64,000 nt of DNA from Metallyticus violacea. Taxonomy: Eukaryota > Arthropoda > Insecta > Mantodea > Metallyticidae. The stretch covers positions 51,581,501 to 51,645,500 of the forward strand of contig CM060830.1 of assembly GCA_030762175.1 (NCBI GenBank), in the 5' to 3' direction. The first letter of the stretch is position 1. Each line of letters begins with the position of its first letter. The notes beneath the pieces were generated by a model. That model made no database searches. It worked only from the letters and a program-made list of their open reading frames with translations, and was not told the DNA's origin. Positions 1 through 12,234 of this stretch are shown piece after piece. The position numbers were made by a program, and so were the translations under genes.

Positions 1-867
1 AAAAAATCTGACTGACTGAAAATCCATGGACCACACTGGCCCAACATAAGCAGCCTCGATAGGGACTACAAATGTAAATAAATACTGTTTGTGGAGTAGA
101 ATATTTATGTCTAATATTTATCATTGCTATTCTTAGCGTAATTCAATCTAGAATCAGATAAAGTCCAAGTTAAGGATGCAGATTTCATCAGAAGTTACAT
201 GTATTATGTACGTTTGATGAAATTGTCACAATCTTCATATTTATAAATTTTAATTCATGTAGAGTTTGTCAGAGAGGGCAATTTGTACATAGTTTACATT
301 AAAATGCCATCTTAGAAGAACTTAAATTACATCTTGAACTAGAATATTTCCAAATGGTAACTTAAAATAATTTACATTTTGTATATTTATAAAGATGAAA
401 AACTAGTATATTTATTTTTTTATTTATGAAATCCTGCAATGTATAGGAGGTATCTTTTTCATGCTAACCTGAATTTTCTTTTATTAGTATACCGTTCCTT
501 TATAGATTATGGAAGTGAATTAAATACTACTATATCTTTTAGGAGTTTTTCAACTTGTTACTTGGTGTATTCATTTTAGCTGCATCGTATTCCAGTATAC
601 CCGGCCAACATGCATTACATCAATAATATTAATGCTCTTTCATTATCTGGCAATAAAGATCAGTGCATATAAAATACATTGCTGCTGGGGATGTTTAGAG
701 CAGTTTCTGTTTTCACGATTAAATAGGGACGCTAATGCTCAACATAAATTAATTTCTCTTCATTCAATTGGTTCGTTTTTGCTTATGTTAGCTGGAAATC
801 ACTTTACGTTATACCTCATTTAGTTAGGGAGCCAGTTTTCTGCAAATGTTAATTCTACTTTTTTTGT
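1..867. other. Intergenic AT-rich DNA, no gene seen
   Basis: The open frame at 632-823 has no recognisable domain and looks like chance. No tRNA-like box, transposase motif or long repeat was seen by eye. Confidence 0.6.
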
Positions 868-1143
868 TGGTTTGGTTTATTTACGGACGCTGTTTAACAT
901 AAAAGGTTATCAGCGTTCCATTCAGTTCAGGGCGTGAAACGGCCGATAGATTTTGCTCAGAGGCTTCTTCTTTCAGGCTTGAGGTTCTTTTACATGCCGT
1001 AAATCTACGACATGGGACCCATGACTTTACTTCCCTTCCGAATCCATACTTATGCTTTTTATTCCTGAAAAAATCCATTGACCCTGAACCTGCGATCTTG
1101 GTTTTAAGAGGCAAGTATGGTTACCACTAAACCACCAGGATCA
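868..1143 (-). repeat. SINE-B copy 1, tRNA-derived, near full length
   Basis: This minus-strand element matches the 23.8-kb copy along its length. Its tRNA-like head lies at the high-coordinate end (about 1085-1143), with an A-box-like stretch and the remains of a B box (CCTGAACCTGCGATC on the + strand is the decayed complement of a GGTTCGAACCC-type box). The body contains the family block that reads TCAGGCTTGAGGTTCTTTT on the + strand near 973-991. The tail ends at TTTATTTACGGACGCTGTTT near 878-897. The short minus-strand frame at 881-1114 is SINE sequence, not a gene. I found no convincing target-site duplication, so the ends are approximate. Confidence 0.85.
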
Positions 1144-2133
1144 ACTTGATCTTACTTGAATCAGTCACCTGAAAAAAGACGAATCTCGAATATTAACGCT
1201 GTTTGTTTCCGGGGGGGGGGGATACAGCGTAAATAATTTACAATCGATAATTACGTTTCTCGTCCAGCAGACATAAATCGTAAGTGAAATATTAATGATG
1301 ATTATTAAATAATACAGGGACTGCTGGCAACCCTGGATTGATATTTTAAATGGCCAGTGGTACAGAATTTAAAAAAGCATGAATATGTGACAGCATCGGG
1401 GAAGCTATTCTTTAGATATTATTTAATAAACAATTTAAGGCTCTGGAAATATTTTAAAAGCCTCCAAATACAAAACTACTCTAAATGCAGTTGACCTTTA
1501 TTTTCTCTAGAAATCATGAATGTACAGGGTTACTCAAAAATACTCCAGAGTTTCAAAAAATAAATATAAATGGCTATTATCTTAATCTGGGCTTATATGC
1601 ACAGTGAGACAAAAAAACTCTGAAAAGTTTGTTTTAAAACATCCAACGTAAATTTAATTTTATGTTTTTGTTCATCAGATAGCATTTATTGAAAACAGAA
1701 AGTGTGCTTGAATTCCATACAAAGAACCCTAGTTCAAGCAAAGTTAGGAAAGACGATAGATACATTAACCCGTGTATGGCGATTATCGCTGATCGTGTAA
1801 AAGAAAATCGCAAGCCACCCGTCCACATGGACCGTTGATGGCACATCTTCTGCAGTGATTTCCAGGAATTTTGTTGTCAGATGAGAAAATGGCTTTCATT
1901 TATAAAAAACATCCTTTACCTGAGCGGCAGAGCGTGGGAAAGTAAAAACCCTGGCGAATATGCGTAACATTGGTGAGATTCTCCCAAAAGCAAATATTTT
2001 GTGCAATGTCGCCTAGCCCTTCTTTATAGGAAAATGCTCTAATGTAAACTTGTTAACATTGGGTTGCTGTCTTAGCTCAGTTTCCATACTCCAACAAGAT
2101 GGAGCTCAGCCGCATTTTCGTCATAAAAATTGA
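1144..2133. other. Non-coding spacer with an 11-G run
   Basis: The stretch holds an uninterrupted run of G at 1211-1221. The frame at 1634-1846 (minus) has no recognisable motif. No gene is supported here. Confidence 0.55.
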
Positions 2134-2345
2134 CTGCCACGAGTGACCGAGGACGTTAAGACGCGGACTCATGAGCAGGAGGTCTGGGGCTCGAATCCCG
2201 CCAGTATCGCCCTCCTTGACAGCGTTTTTCCAGGTTTTCCTCAGTCTTCATAAATGGCAAATGTTGGGGAAGTACCCTAAACTTAGGCCTAAAAATCCTT
2301 TCGCAATATATAATTTCATTTCATATGTCAACAGTGTCCAAAAGT
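2134..2345 (+). repeat. SINE-A copy, 3' shortened
   Basis: The tRNA-Ser/Leu-like head begins near 2140 (GTGACCGAGGACGTTAAGACG). The B box GGCTCGAATCC lies near 2189-2199. The body motif CTCAGTCTTCATAAATGGCA follows, then CCTAAACTTAGGCCT. The copy has lost the segment after GGCCT that reads GGAACGTTTCCTTCC in other copies, and it stops soon after CAGTGTCC, lacking the usual GGGCGTTAAACACCATT end. No target-site duplication was found. Confidence 0.9.
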
Positions 2346-2805
2346 AATAATTACATTATTACTCTTGTGTAAGGCTGCATCACAATAAAAAGGAAAATAT
2401 TCATTAAAGGTTCATTTAGCTGTTTGCTGGTCTTAAATTTTTGTACCGTGATAAACAACTTTAAAAAATAAATAGGATACAAATTTAGGATTTTAAACTT
2501 CGAAAGGAAGGAATATTAGAAGATCCGCAGTTAAGGAAAGTTTAAGAATCGCTGTCGTAAGGGAATAGATGTTCTTTGTCTTTCCAGAGTTTCACACTCA
2601 TGTAAGATGTTTCCAAGTCTTATCAGATTGTTCTTTCGTTGAATGAAATAGATATAGAATAGGTATAGTTCAATGTGAACTATTGCGTTTAAATATTGAC
2701 CAATGCATAATAATGTATTTACATTATCTCATTATTTCTAAGAAAAACTACAAGACCCGTTTAGCAGGAATGTAATCCACTCTGTACATTTAAAATCACA
2801 AAGTT

Positions 2806-3165
2806 ATTACTAAGGAGTGAACATAACCTAATTGAAGATATGGCAGCGTGTGGCAAACAGCTGTTACTTCATCTTACTATTATATTATATTACTTGTAAC
2901 TTTTTACTAATAATTCGCAAGTGTTATAAAACCTTTGACAAAAACAAAACGGTAGGTGGGGGAGGTGCTGCAATCTGCGCTCTTAACCGCGGCATCGCTG
3001 CACACTCTGCCACAGAGCTAGCGGAACTCGCACACTAGACAGCGTCTTTAGTGCATGTCATATAACACAACTGCTGCAGTGGCTACATAGCCTTGCTGGT
3101 TACATCCTTTCGTGGAACGGAAAGTCACAAATCTATACTTTCGGCTAATACTCATGTAATATATG
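2806..3165 (+). repeat. Dispersed repeat F, copy interrupted by repeat E
   Basis: The block TTACTAAGGAGTGAACATAA near 2808 recurs almost unchanged at 45.79 kb. Both copies then share AACTTTTTACTAATA, and after the interruption a related TTACATCCTTTCGTGGAAC segment. The copy here contains about 190 extra bases, which include repeat E, between those shared blocks. The family is not recognised. The frame at 2832-3038 crosses this junction and is not a plausible gene. Confidence 0.65.
2965..3101 (-). repeat. Dispersed repeat E, copy inside repeat F
   Basis: About 137 bp match the reverse complement of 42091-42241 with roughly 80-85% identity by eye. Shared blocks include ATCGCTGCACACTCTGCCAC and CTACATAGCCTTG. 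On the reverse strand a TGGCAGAGTG segment followed by GGTTAAGAGCGC looks faintly tRNA-like, so an old SINE is possible, but no good B box remains. Confidence 0.7.
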
Positions 3166-5664
3166 TGATAATTAGATGTACTTTTGTGGAATAGGACCAA
3201 GTCAGATTGTTATGGTTCGAAATGGTGGTGTAAATTTGTACTCGAAGCAAATAATATCATGGCAATCTCAATAAAATACATGTAGTGACTGGAGCTCTTT
3301 TTGACTACCCCTGTAGAAAAGTTTCAATTTGTACATAATTATCTTGAAATATTTCTAAACACTTTAAACTGGAATAGAGCAGCAATTAAACAATACTTGG
3401 TGTTAGATTTACGGCTGACAAGAAATTGCATCATTCCATAGTGACCTTATGTTGGGACTGTGATTTTTTAATAGACAGTTTTGCTCGAGAAGAACATCAA
3501 AACTTTTGGGCGTCGCCGAAACACGAGTAGTGTGCATTAATATAATTCATTTCATTCATCATCTATCTCTGTAGAGATCTTGCTGCAGTCAGAATTCCTG
3601 AAAGCTCTATAGAAAATAACACCATCCCTTTTTGTGCTAGTCTGTACGGGAGACGAGATAAACTGGAAATGAAATATTATCCCGTCACATTTCTACTTTT
3701 TATTCACTTACTTTTGTTTCCTTCCTGCTTCCTCGCTCTATTTTAGGGCGTTTTATATTGCGGAATTCCGCCCGCGTGGCAAGATAATGAAAACCCACAA
3801 GCTACTGTTACGGGTAGTCTACTTTATTATTCGCTGCCATGTCAAAACTAATTTCGTTGTAGGTTGTAAGTTAACACTTTGTTTTAAGCCTCTGTGCTTG
3901 AATTTATACATGTAAAAAAAGGTTTTTAAAATTCATATTTGGAGTGTCTAGTAGCAAACACAGCCAAGTTCATCTGAGTCTTTTAAAAGACGCAAAAATC
4001 TTCTTGCAGTCTTTCTTAATGTTGTTTTAATACGTTGTTAAATTCATTATGATGTACTTTATGAGATTAGGTAATTCCTGTCTGTGATGGATGGAATCTT
4101 ACAATGGGCCATCTTAATTCTTTCACTAAGCTCTTCTCTGTCATTCCACTCAATTTTTCTCCCATGCTGTTTATTATCTTATAGACATGCTTACAGAGTG
4201 CCGCAAAAGCCATTTCTGTCCAAATAAAGTTTGTGAATTTATTTAATTCAGATATTTCGGAGGACTGCTTTTTGATTCACGTTGAGGTTCCTCACCGCCA
4301 CCAACGGTTGCGCTCAGTGCGAAGTTGACGGGCTTGAACTGTTGCTGTACAGCGCAATTTCCACTGTAGAGGGCTGCGTCGCAGCGTAGGAAGAGGAATG
4401 TTGGCCAAACTTCCTGACAGACTTTCCAAAGGCTTTGAGTCGTCAAGAAGCAAGGCCCTTGTTTCAGCAAAACTCACAAAAATCCATGGCTACTTCAGAG
4501 GAACTGTAAAGGACACACATGGACACCAATTTTAAAAGCTGTGTGGCACAGTGACTGGATGCTTTTATCCACGTGGATCCAAAAATTTGAGGTGTTTTCA
4601 CCGTACATTTGAGAGATTTCTTCTTCAAATTGGAGTTCATGATTGCTGTGAAATTGGCTGTGTTCAACTCAAGATATTTGCAACTCTGTAAGTTCCGAGT
4701 TGTCTCCGGATGCAAATAGCACGGGGTCATTTTGTACATTCTCAAGCCTCATCCAGAGAAACCACTCATTGTCACTTGTGCCTATCATAAATTTTAAGCT
4801 TTCCTTGATATTCTACTCTCTCGAGGCATGCCCACGTGATTTATGAGCCATTCTAGCTCCAGTTTTTCATGAATTATGTGGCATATACCGTTAGAGATGT
4901 TCCTATTTGTCTTGACTCTTCTCGCTTTCTTTAATATTTTTGCAATTAAACGCTGGTTTGCAGCGTTTTACAATCACCCTTGGAACAAATTCGCAATTTT
5001 TATGCATTTTTCGCCAACTCCTGCATGTACCAAGATTCACGCTGACTCTGTCACGAGAATGCACGTGCGCGCTAAAAATACCCGCAACAGAGAAACATCA
5101 AGGGCAACCCACCTTAACGCAAGAACATTAATCGAACATAATCTTTACTATATAACTCTCCCTTTTTGCTTTTTCAGTTTGTAATATCTAAAAACATATC
5201 AAAAATAGAACAAAAATGTCCTCAAACATACGAAATTATGCTCAAAGCAGAGAAAAGGTCTATAAGAAGAGCGGGGAAGTAATTAGAATTGAACACATTA
5301 GTCAATACTTTGAGAATACAAAAGATTGGTACGTAAAATGCACACACCGTTAAAAAGTCAGGGAAACAAAATGAATGCAAACACCATGGCCCAAGTTCGT
5401 TTGTTTCAGCTTCTTTGCATGGGCAGTGCAACAAAGCAATTTAGGTCAGTCTGTTGTCAGTAAAATTCTACTTGCAAACGTTTATGTACTTGCTTGTTAG
5501 GACAGAGATGGTCATAAAAATGCTCAAGACTTGGCAAGCATAGTGGCTGGTAAATTTAGGTGGAATTGTCAATCTTGAAATGGAATGAACTATTTGCGGG
5601 AATTTAAAATTTAAGAGCTACAAGATTGGAATAAAAATGTTACTGTATCAAGAGATAATTACGC
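3166..5664. other. Long spacer without a supported gene
   Basis: The longest frames are minus-strand 4464-4745 (93 codons) and 4243-4470. The segment 4250-4760 is less AT-rich than its surroundings, and its minus-strand frames look like pieces of one broken reading frame, perhaps a hAT/ZBED-type transposase tail. I could not confirm any signature. The + strand frame 4876-5184 has a hydrophobic start but no recognisable domain. Confidence 0.45.
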
Positions 5665-5890
5665 ACTCTGTTTCTGCAAGCAACGGCAGAGTCTCTCAGC
5701 TTGTTCATAGAATGCATAGTAATATTCAGAAAGAAGTTCGTTAAGTTCAGAGAAAATATGAAAATTATGTGGTGTCAAGTCTGGACTGTATGGTAGATGG
5801 TATAGTGCTAATGAGACCAGACTCTCGATTGCTGCTGTGGTGGCATTGGGTGTTTATTTGAGCATTGTCGTGTTGCAGTAAAGCATTTCT
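5665..5890 (-). mobile_element. Mariner transposase C-terminal remnant
   Basis: Reading the minus strand from about 5890 down gives LLQHDNA, the region of the second catalytic aspartate in mariner transposases. After a frameshift comes HLPYSPDLTP, the conserved segment with the third aspartate, and then a decayed C-terminus. The spacing between the two aspartate motifs fits a D34D-type enzyme after the frame change. No inverted ends were found. A T-rich run near 5888-5902 borders it. It cannot encode an active enzyme. Confidence 0.8.
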
Positions 5891-8513
5891 TTTTTTTTTT
5901 TTCCCTCTAAATTTGCCTTAATGGATGTTTTAAAGATTGGGGGTTCAAAAAATAAGGCTTTTTCCAAAAGCCTGTGATTTAAAATACTTTATGCATTATT
6001 TCATAGGCTATTTCGCCTCCTGTAACCTTCGTTATGGCTTCACGTTTGTTCATTATAGACAGAAGTCTATTGAGCATCTGCTGGCTGTGAGCAATGAATG
6101 CAGTAATTAAAGGACACATTCTCTTTCTGCCTTTAATATATTAAAGCATTTCTATCTAATAAAGCGCAGACATTGCATTTCATTTACGCTTGAATTAATG
6201 ATGAACAGCTTAATTCAAAAGACGTATATGATGTACGCAGACGAGGAGAACGAAATGCTCAAGAAAATGTGGAGAAACGAGAGACGTGCTCGTCTTAATA
6301 TTAACCTAAACTAATGGTTTATGCTCACGTTGGAAATGGAGCTAGAACCATTCCTTCCTAATGCTCGCTCTTACAGGGTGATCCCAAAGATTGTGCGTAA
6401 CTTCTTGAGTTTCGCGCTAGTTGAGACGGCCGTAAGTTGTGGGGCGGAACATGTAAATAGTGGAATTCCGCATTATTGCACTATCTATAGCCTGGCAAAG
6501 AAGTTTGCAGCCCGCGAGGGGAAATTAGACGCGTACCTGAAGTGATTTGGTTAAAAGAGAGGGTATAATAACGTTCTTTGGGGTGGATTGTTGAGAGGAG
6601 GGTTTTATTTAATTGTAATCTCCACGTTGGAGTGCCAAATTTGTGGTCACGGCCACGAAAGATGTCTGCGTTGAACCCTCCTGCTGCCGCGATCATCTCA
6701 GGGATGCTGAAATTACTATAAGGCTTTTCTGGACTGTCACCAGGGGAGGAAGGGAGAGGAAGATCACTGAAGGAAATGCTGTAGAAGATGCGGATTAAAG
6801 TTTCATCATTGATTAAACTGTTCACGCTTCTCTGTTCACTTTATTATTCTCTTTTTCTATGGCGACACTTTTATACCATTAGCAAAGGGATGGGAGAATT
6901 TTAAATATTTCCTGTCACTGTACTTACATATTCTCTAGTCGTTCGCATCGCATACACAAAATTACATTATTAATAGTTTCTTAACAAATTGAGCTTTACC
7001 GTTTCACTTCACGAGATATGTTTCTCACTGTTTAAACTGAACAGTCTTCCCGAATCGATCCGTCTCGTCCCATCTCTCGAAGCGAACTGAGAGTTAAAAA
7101 AAAAAAAAAAAATAAAAAAAACCTTTTAACTTTCTACGCGTCTTCTACGAGAATTCAAATTTCTAAACATAGCAGAAGCTTCCCCAAAATTTCTTCTTGA
7201 TTGGCTTGATCTCTTGCCACTGGAAGTTTCTCGAAAGGACAGTTTGAAATACAAGAACTCATTGGCTAGACTTGATTCATTGTATATTAGCTAGAGACGT
7301 TTTAAGGGAGCGAGAATTTCTCTTTTTAAGGGACGGTTGCCCCAAGGCTATTTACCAGTCTTTTTCAAGGACTTATTTTGCGGAGATGAAAGGAAAGGTC
7401 CCCTAGCTATTGAATAATGACCTTGCTAATGGCACCTGAAAGTCGCTTATGATACAGGAAAGTTTTCAACTTTGCAGCAAAGATTTATGGTTTTTGAACC
7501 ATTTACGTCATTCTAGACAATTGCATCATAAAAGATTAGTCTATGGAAATTAATTAATTAAACAGGATTAAATCTTAATCTTAGTTAAATAATTATACGG
7601 GATCAAATCTGTATGTCCCGCTGCACCTTTCAGCAATCCGCACTTGCTTTAGTAAATTTGTAATAAACATGCAGAACTAGCATAAAATAATTTAAATGTA
7701 ATGTAATATACTCCTAATTTAATTCATTTTATTGAAGGATCTGACATCAGCGGCGTCAGTTGTCTAAGTTAAAGCACCGGAGTCAAAACAGAGTTCGTTT
7801 TTATATTGTGATGCTGTGCTGGAATCTATCTACCGTGTAATAAACATGCATGCTCTTGTCATCTAAATAAGTGACGATTTCTTCCTATCGCCAAGCTTCC
7901 TAAGCTCAGTTGTAGAGCAGTCTATGTAATATTTATTTTGCGCATCGCTTCTTTACTTCCCTGTAAGCCTAAATGCTCTTTTGCGTCTTTCAGTATTTTC
8001 TTCAGAGTGACCACTTCCTTTCCACTGCATACACGAGTGATTATACTTCACAGCGCAATCTCAAAATTGTCTAGCATTATTGATGGTTTCCTCTTCCCTG
8101 GAGTGATTATTTCATTGCGTGAAGCTTCTTCTACGATGCGACCTTCCTTTCTTATCTTAAGATATTTCTTTGAGCACTTGAGTTGCCAATGAGGTGCGTA
8201 CACTCGCATTGTTTATAGGCACGATCAGCTGGTGTATTTTCTGCCTTCGCAAAGAATTGCTTTGTTCGCCATAGAAAACTAAATAAATAACAAACTAATA
8301 ATAATAAATAATATTCCGCAACTGACAACTTTGAGCACTCCAGGATAACCCTTTGACTGTATCCATGCTTCCTGCAGACGGAGAAGAATGTAAAGATTTG
8401 AAGGAAGGATGACGATGACATCTGTTAGGCTATGTTGCTATTTTCTGGGACAAAACAAGGTAACACTTGTTATCTGTCATATATTTTAAAGGATGTTTGC
8501 CATTCAAAATCTA
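5891..8513. other. Spacer without a supported gene
   Basis: The 114-codon minus-strand frame at 6481-6825 is the longest here, but it has no motif I recognise, and its codon pattern gives no support. A mariner-end-like phrase, ACAGGGTGATCCCAAAGA, lies at about 6373-6390 without a partner. An A-rich tract lies near 7096-7120. The frames at 7938-8192 and 8152-8421 have no recognisable domain. Confidence 0.5.
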
Positions 8514-8772
8514 TCGACAGGGTGGCCGAGGTCGTGAACGGGAGGTCTGGGGTTCGAATCCCGCTAGGACCGTCCTCTCTGACTGCGGGTTTTTCCAGGT
8601 TTTCCTCAGTCTTCATAACTGGCAAATGCCATGGAGGTACCGTAAACTTCGGTCTGGAACGTTTCCTTCCTTAAAAGAAATCCTTACCCAATATATAATT
8701 TCATCTGATGTATCATCAGTGTTCACGCCTGTGGTGTCTCAGTAGTAAAAATGGGCGTTAAACACCATTAAA
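8514..8772 (+). repeat. SINE-A copy with 8-bp target duplication
   Basis: The copy is flanked by AAAATCTA at 8506-8513 and 8773-8780. The tRNA-like head starts at GGTGGCCGAGGTCGT; the B box GGTTCGAATCC is intact. Sixteen bases between the A and B boxes are missing relative to the 12.9-kb copy, and the breakpoints fall on a repeated TCGT, so this looks like a slippage-type deletion. The body and the GGGCGTTAAACACCATT end are complete. The frames at 8432-8745 are translations of this element. Confidence 0.95.
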
Positions 8773-9102
8773 AAAATCTAAACGTGAAATTACACATGTG
8801 GCAGTGGTGGCAGGCCGAAGTGAGCACATGCTACCCCCTACTTTCTAATTCATGTCGTCCCCAAACGCAGACATATTTTTATTTCAATTCCCCATTGTCC
8901 ATTCAGCATTGCTCTGTCCTTCAAAGAATGTCATTTTGAAGTAGGTTGAAGCTTTAATTGATTAGTTCTTTGTCAATAGGCATAAACTATCTACGGGAGA
9001 TTCCATTTGAAATCGAACGAAACTTTTCAATAATTGACCTTAATCTTTAAAATGTTAATATAATTTTTATCCCATCTCAACATACTTTTTTTTTTTAAAC
9101 AT

Positions 9103-9290
9103 GAGGGGTGTTCTAAAAGTTTTCGCAACATATTTAGGGATTTTTTTTATTAATTTTTCAACACGGTTACCTTGTAAATCAATACATTTGATCCAAAGAC
9201 TTTACAACTTTTTGATACTTTCAGTAAAATAAAATTTATCCAACTGTGAACTTATAGATTGCAAAAATTTTAATTTTGTTCCCCTATTAC
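9103..9290 (-). mobile_element. Mariner end fragment
   Basis: GGGGTGTTCTAAAAGTTTTC starting near 9104 resembles the inverted end of the 23.1-kb mariner. The next part, ATACATTTGATCCAAAGACT near 9182, parallels TACATTTAATCCAAGGACTT in that element, with the same spacing from the end. The rest of the element is missing. Orientation follows the 23.1-kb copy. Confidence 0.65.
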
Positions 9291-10302
9291 CACACAGTAA
9301 TGCCATAACTTATTTCATTTCATTAGTCAATAAAGTCATAATGTGGATTTTATATTCTTTTTTAAAGTTACTTTACTAGGCGAGGAATTCGCTTAGTTTA
9401 CACAGCTCCTGCGTTATTGTTTATTTTAATCGAACTCCAGAGAATACCACGTTGCCCAGGGAACGAAGTTGCGTTACGTGCATATTGCAGATTGTTTTAG
9501 CTGCACTATTATCTAACCGAGCTGGCTCACACGGAGTCACGTTCTGGAATATTCATGAGCAGAATTGTGTGTAGGGGCAGCACGCGCCGTTGTGGGTAGA
9601 ATGGGCAGATAGCTAGCGAAGTCTTCAACATTTCTCCCTTTTAAATGAAGGAATTGCAGGCAAGTTGAGTTAGAGGCCACCCGGATCTTTGGTACTTCAA
9701 AATCATCCACTTGCGTGGCTCAAGCGATGAGAACTAGCGGGTCCTCAAATGCTGCTAAATCCTCGACTCGGATATCATTGGTATGCATTTTGAAACCTTT
9801 ATCCTACCTTAAAAGCTAAAACATCAGGTTTTAATTAATTGAAGTGTCCTGAATGCAAATCTGTATTCAAATTTTCTGTATAACTTACATTTTTTTTTTG
9901 TATATTTGATTTTAAAATAAAATCGGGGTGGGGGAACTCTAAAAATCAGCAAAGTGCATAATTTTATTTTTAGATATTTTGACGCTATAATTACACTTAT
10001 ATGGATATCTTTCGTTAATTAATTTAATCAGATTTTCTGTATTGCTTCACGATTTTTTGTAATTTTTAAAATAACGCAAATCGTCAAAACTTAAACTTTT
10101 TAGAAATGTCAAACGAAATTTATAGTTAAAATATATACAAGAATGTATTAATTGAACGGTCTAATTTATGAAAATTTAAAATTAATAATTAAACCTTAAT
10201 TTAGTGGTAAACAACTTTACTTACGTTTATACATATTCCCCACTTGTCTTCAGTCAGAATTTCATTCATTTCACCAAAGAATTGCATAAGGTGCTATACG
10301 AC
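9291..10302. other. Spacer, nothing recognised
   Basis: Very AT-rich, with homopolymer T runs. A slightly GC-richer patch at about 9400-9770 has no open frame worth calling. Confidence 0.5.
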
Positions 10303-10470
10303 ATGGGTGCCCGAGGTCGTTAAGGCGCGGACTTGTGAGAAGGTCTGGGGTTCCATTCCCCAGGACTATTTTCCCTAACTGAGTTTATTCAGGTATTCTT
10401 CAGCCCTCAAACGGCAAATGCTGGGGAAGTAACCTAAAATTAGGGTTGGAACGTCTCCTTCTTTTAAGGG
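10303..10470 (+). repeat. SINE-A copy, 3' truncated
   Basis: Head CCGAGGTCGTTAAGGCGCGG, a mutated B box (GGTTCCATTCC), and the body through GGAACGTCTCCTTC are recognisable. The sequence then leaves the family, so about 100 bases of the 3' part are absent. GACAT flanks both sides, too short to count as a target duplication. Confidence 0.85.
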
Positions 10471-11074
10471 CACTTAGTAGAGACATAATGGCAATTTTCG
10501 TGCCGAACCTCAACAGAACACAAGCTGAGTTTTCTGAAAAACTATACTATCTATCCAAATGAAAATGGTACCACTTATTAAGCAATTATTTCTAAATTAT
10601 AAACGGTTTTTAAACTTTAATTAACCTTAATTATTATTTTATAATTATTTTAATAAACCAGAAAAGTATTAATTTTTAACATTTTTTGTGCTTTCGATGT
10701 ACTTTTAATCTCGGCATCCTCAGATTTTAAAATCAGTTTGAAAACATGTTAATTAACATTGCAGTGAAATAACATGTAATTGAAAACAAAAGTTAAATTT
10801 TTAAAAGTATTTGCTAATAATTTCATTTATACAAATTTCAAACTATGTAAATCTTTTTTTTTTTCCCCTCCCATTCCAGGACTCTCATATATGCATAAGT
10901 TTCACCAGCTATATAAAGCAAGTATTTTGCACATGCATAACTCTGTCTTTTATAGTTTTGATAAAAGCGTACCTAAAGTTAGAAATATGCCAAATGACAA
11001 AAATAAAATAAAATAAAATGAAAGGAGAAGAAGAAAAAGAAAGAAAATTAGGAGATAAGTGTATAGGTTGTGTA

Positions 11075-11345
11075 ACTGCACTGTGGCCATATTTAAATTA
11101 TAATTTAAATTCCTCAAACAAATAACAATGGGTGTAATCTTTAAATTATGTAATTTGATAATATGCATGAAAAAAATATTTTGACCCAAAATCTAAACGC
11201 AGTGGAAAAGGGGGTGTGGTAGCTAAGCAGCCATATTTACGTACGCTTATAAATATCGCAAACCCAAAAATATATATGGATATAATCTGCAAACTGTGTA
11301 GTTTCATATTATGCATAAAGTCAAAAATCGATTTTTGATCCCACA
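11075..11345. repeat. Diverged tandem duplication, unit about 146 bp
   Basis: Two adjacent units share the same order of blocks: GCCATATTTA (11086 and 11230), a GGGTGTAATCTTTAAA / GGATATAATCTGCAAA pair, and AATATGCATGAA / ATTATGCATAAA. Unit one runs to about 11200 and unit two from about 11220. Divergence is high, so the duplication is old. No protein is encoded. Confidence 0.65.
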
Positions 11346-11376
11346 ACTCAACCAATTGTCCTTAAAAATAAATTCG

Positions 11377-11458
11377 GAATGAATGTATACTGCCGTGAGA
11401 CCGGCAGGGAACAGGCTCATACTCAAGTGACGAGAAGCGAATTGAAGCACAGGTGACA
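11377..11458 (+). repeat. Dispersed repeat C, copy 1
   Basis: The first 38 bases, beginning GAATGAATGTATACTGCCGT, match the reverse complement of 43036-43073 with one mismatch. Weaker similarity continues to ACAGGTGAC near 11450. A CT-rich stretch (11476-11504) follows. The family is not recognised. Confidence 0.75.
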
Positions 11459-12163
11459 TATCTAGTAGCCTTAGACTCTCTCCCCCCTCTCTCTCTCTCT
11501 CGGCTGATATACTGACAAAGCAGATAGTCTCTCCTGAATGTAGGCATGAGGTGAAATGTTTAATTAAAATGTGAAACGAACTTCATTTAATAACACAATA
11601 AGCTTATTTTGTTTACATTTGTGTAAATATTTTATTTACTTAAATTTATCCAGTTCTGATTACATTAGCACGGGCTGTTCAATGAATGATCATCTTTTTT
11701 TTTTTCACCCTACGTACTTTTAACCATCCTCAAATTTTTAAAAAATATTTCTCAAATCAGGCGCTGTTGGAATCAATGCACTTGTTCCAGCGTTTGACAG
11801 GTTCTTCAAAATCGTCTCCGCAGTCTTGACCATTGCTTCTGATAATGGAAAATACCTCCCATGAAGGTGTTTCTTCAATTTGGGTAAAAGGAAAAAGTTA
11901 CCCGGAGCTAAATCTGGACTATAGGGAGGATGAAGGCCATTTCATATTTCTGTTTGTAAGATATTCAGCAACAACATTTACGATGTGCGGTCGTGCCTTA
12001 TCGTGGTGCAGCATCCATCTTGTTGCACGGAAATGTGTAATATGGCCTTGCAGAGTTTTCAGGGCATTTTGTAGTATTGTCATTTATAGTTGCGTAGGTA
12101 AAGCGTTCCTTGAATATCGAGAAATGAGATGGCCGTGGCTTTCGCAGTAGCAGCAGCAACAGC

Positions 12164-12165
<2 letters not shown>

Positions 12166-12233
<68 letters not shown>

Positions 12234-12234
12234 T
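12166..12234. repeat. (TTA)n microsatellite
   Basis: About 23 uninterrupted TTA/ATT units lie inside the mariner remnant. The asparagine run in the minus-strand frame at 12084-12308 is an artefact of this repeat. Confidence 0.97.

Noticed and set aside
4243..4745. Minus-strand frames possibly from a hAT/ZBED-type transposase
   Set aside because: A loose resemblance only; I could not place any diagnostic motif in a consistent frame.
8515..8590. Functional tRNA genes at the tRNA-like sequences
   Set aside because: Each is joined to a repeated SINE body, has mutations or deletions between the boxes, and lies inside target-site duplications in several cases.
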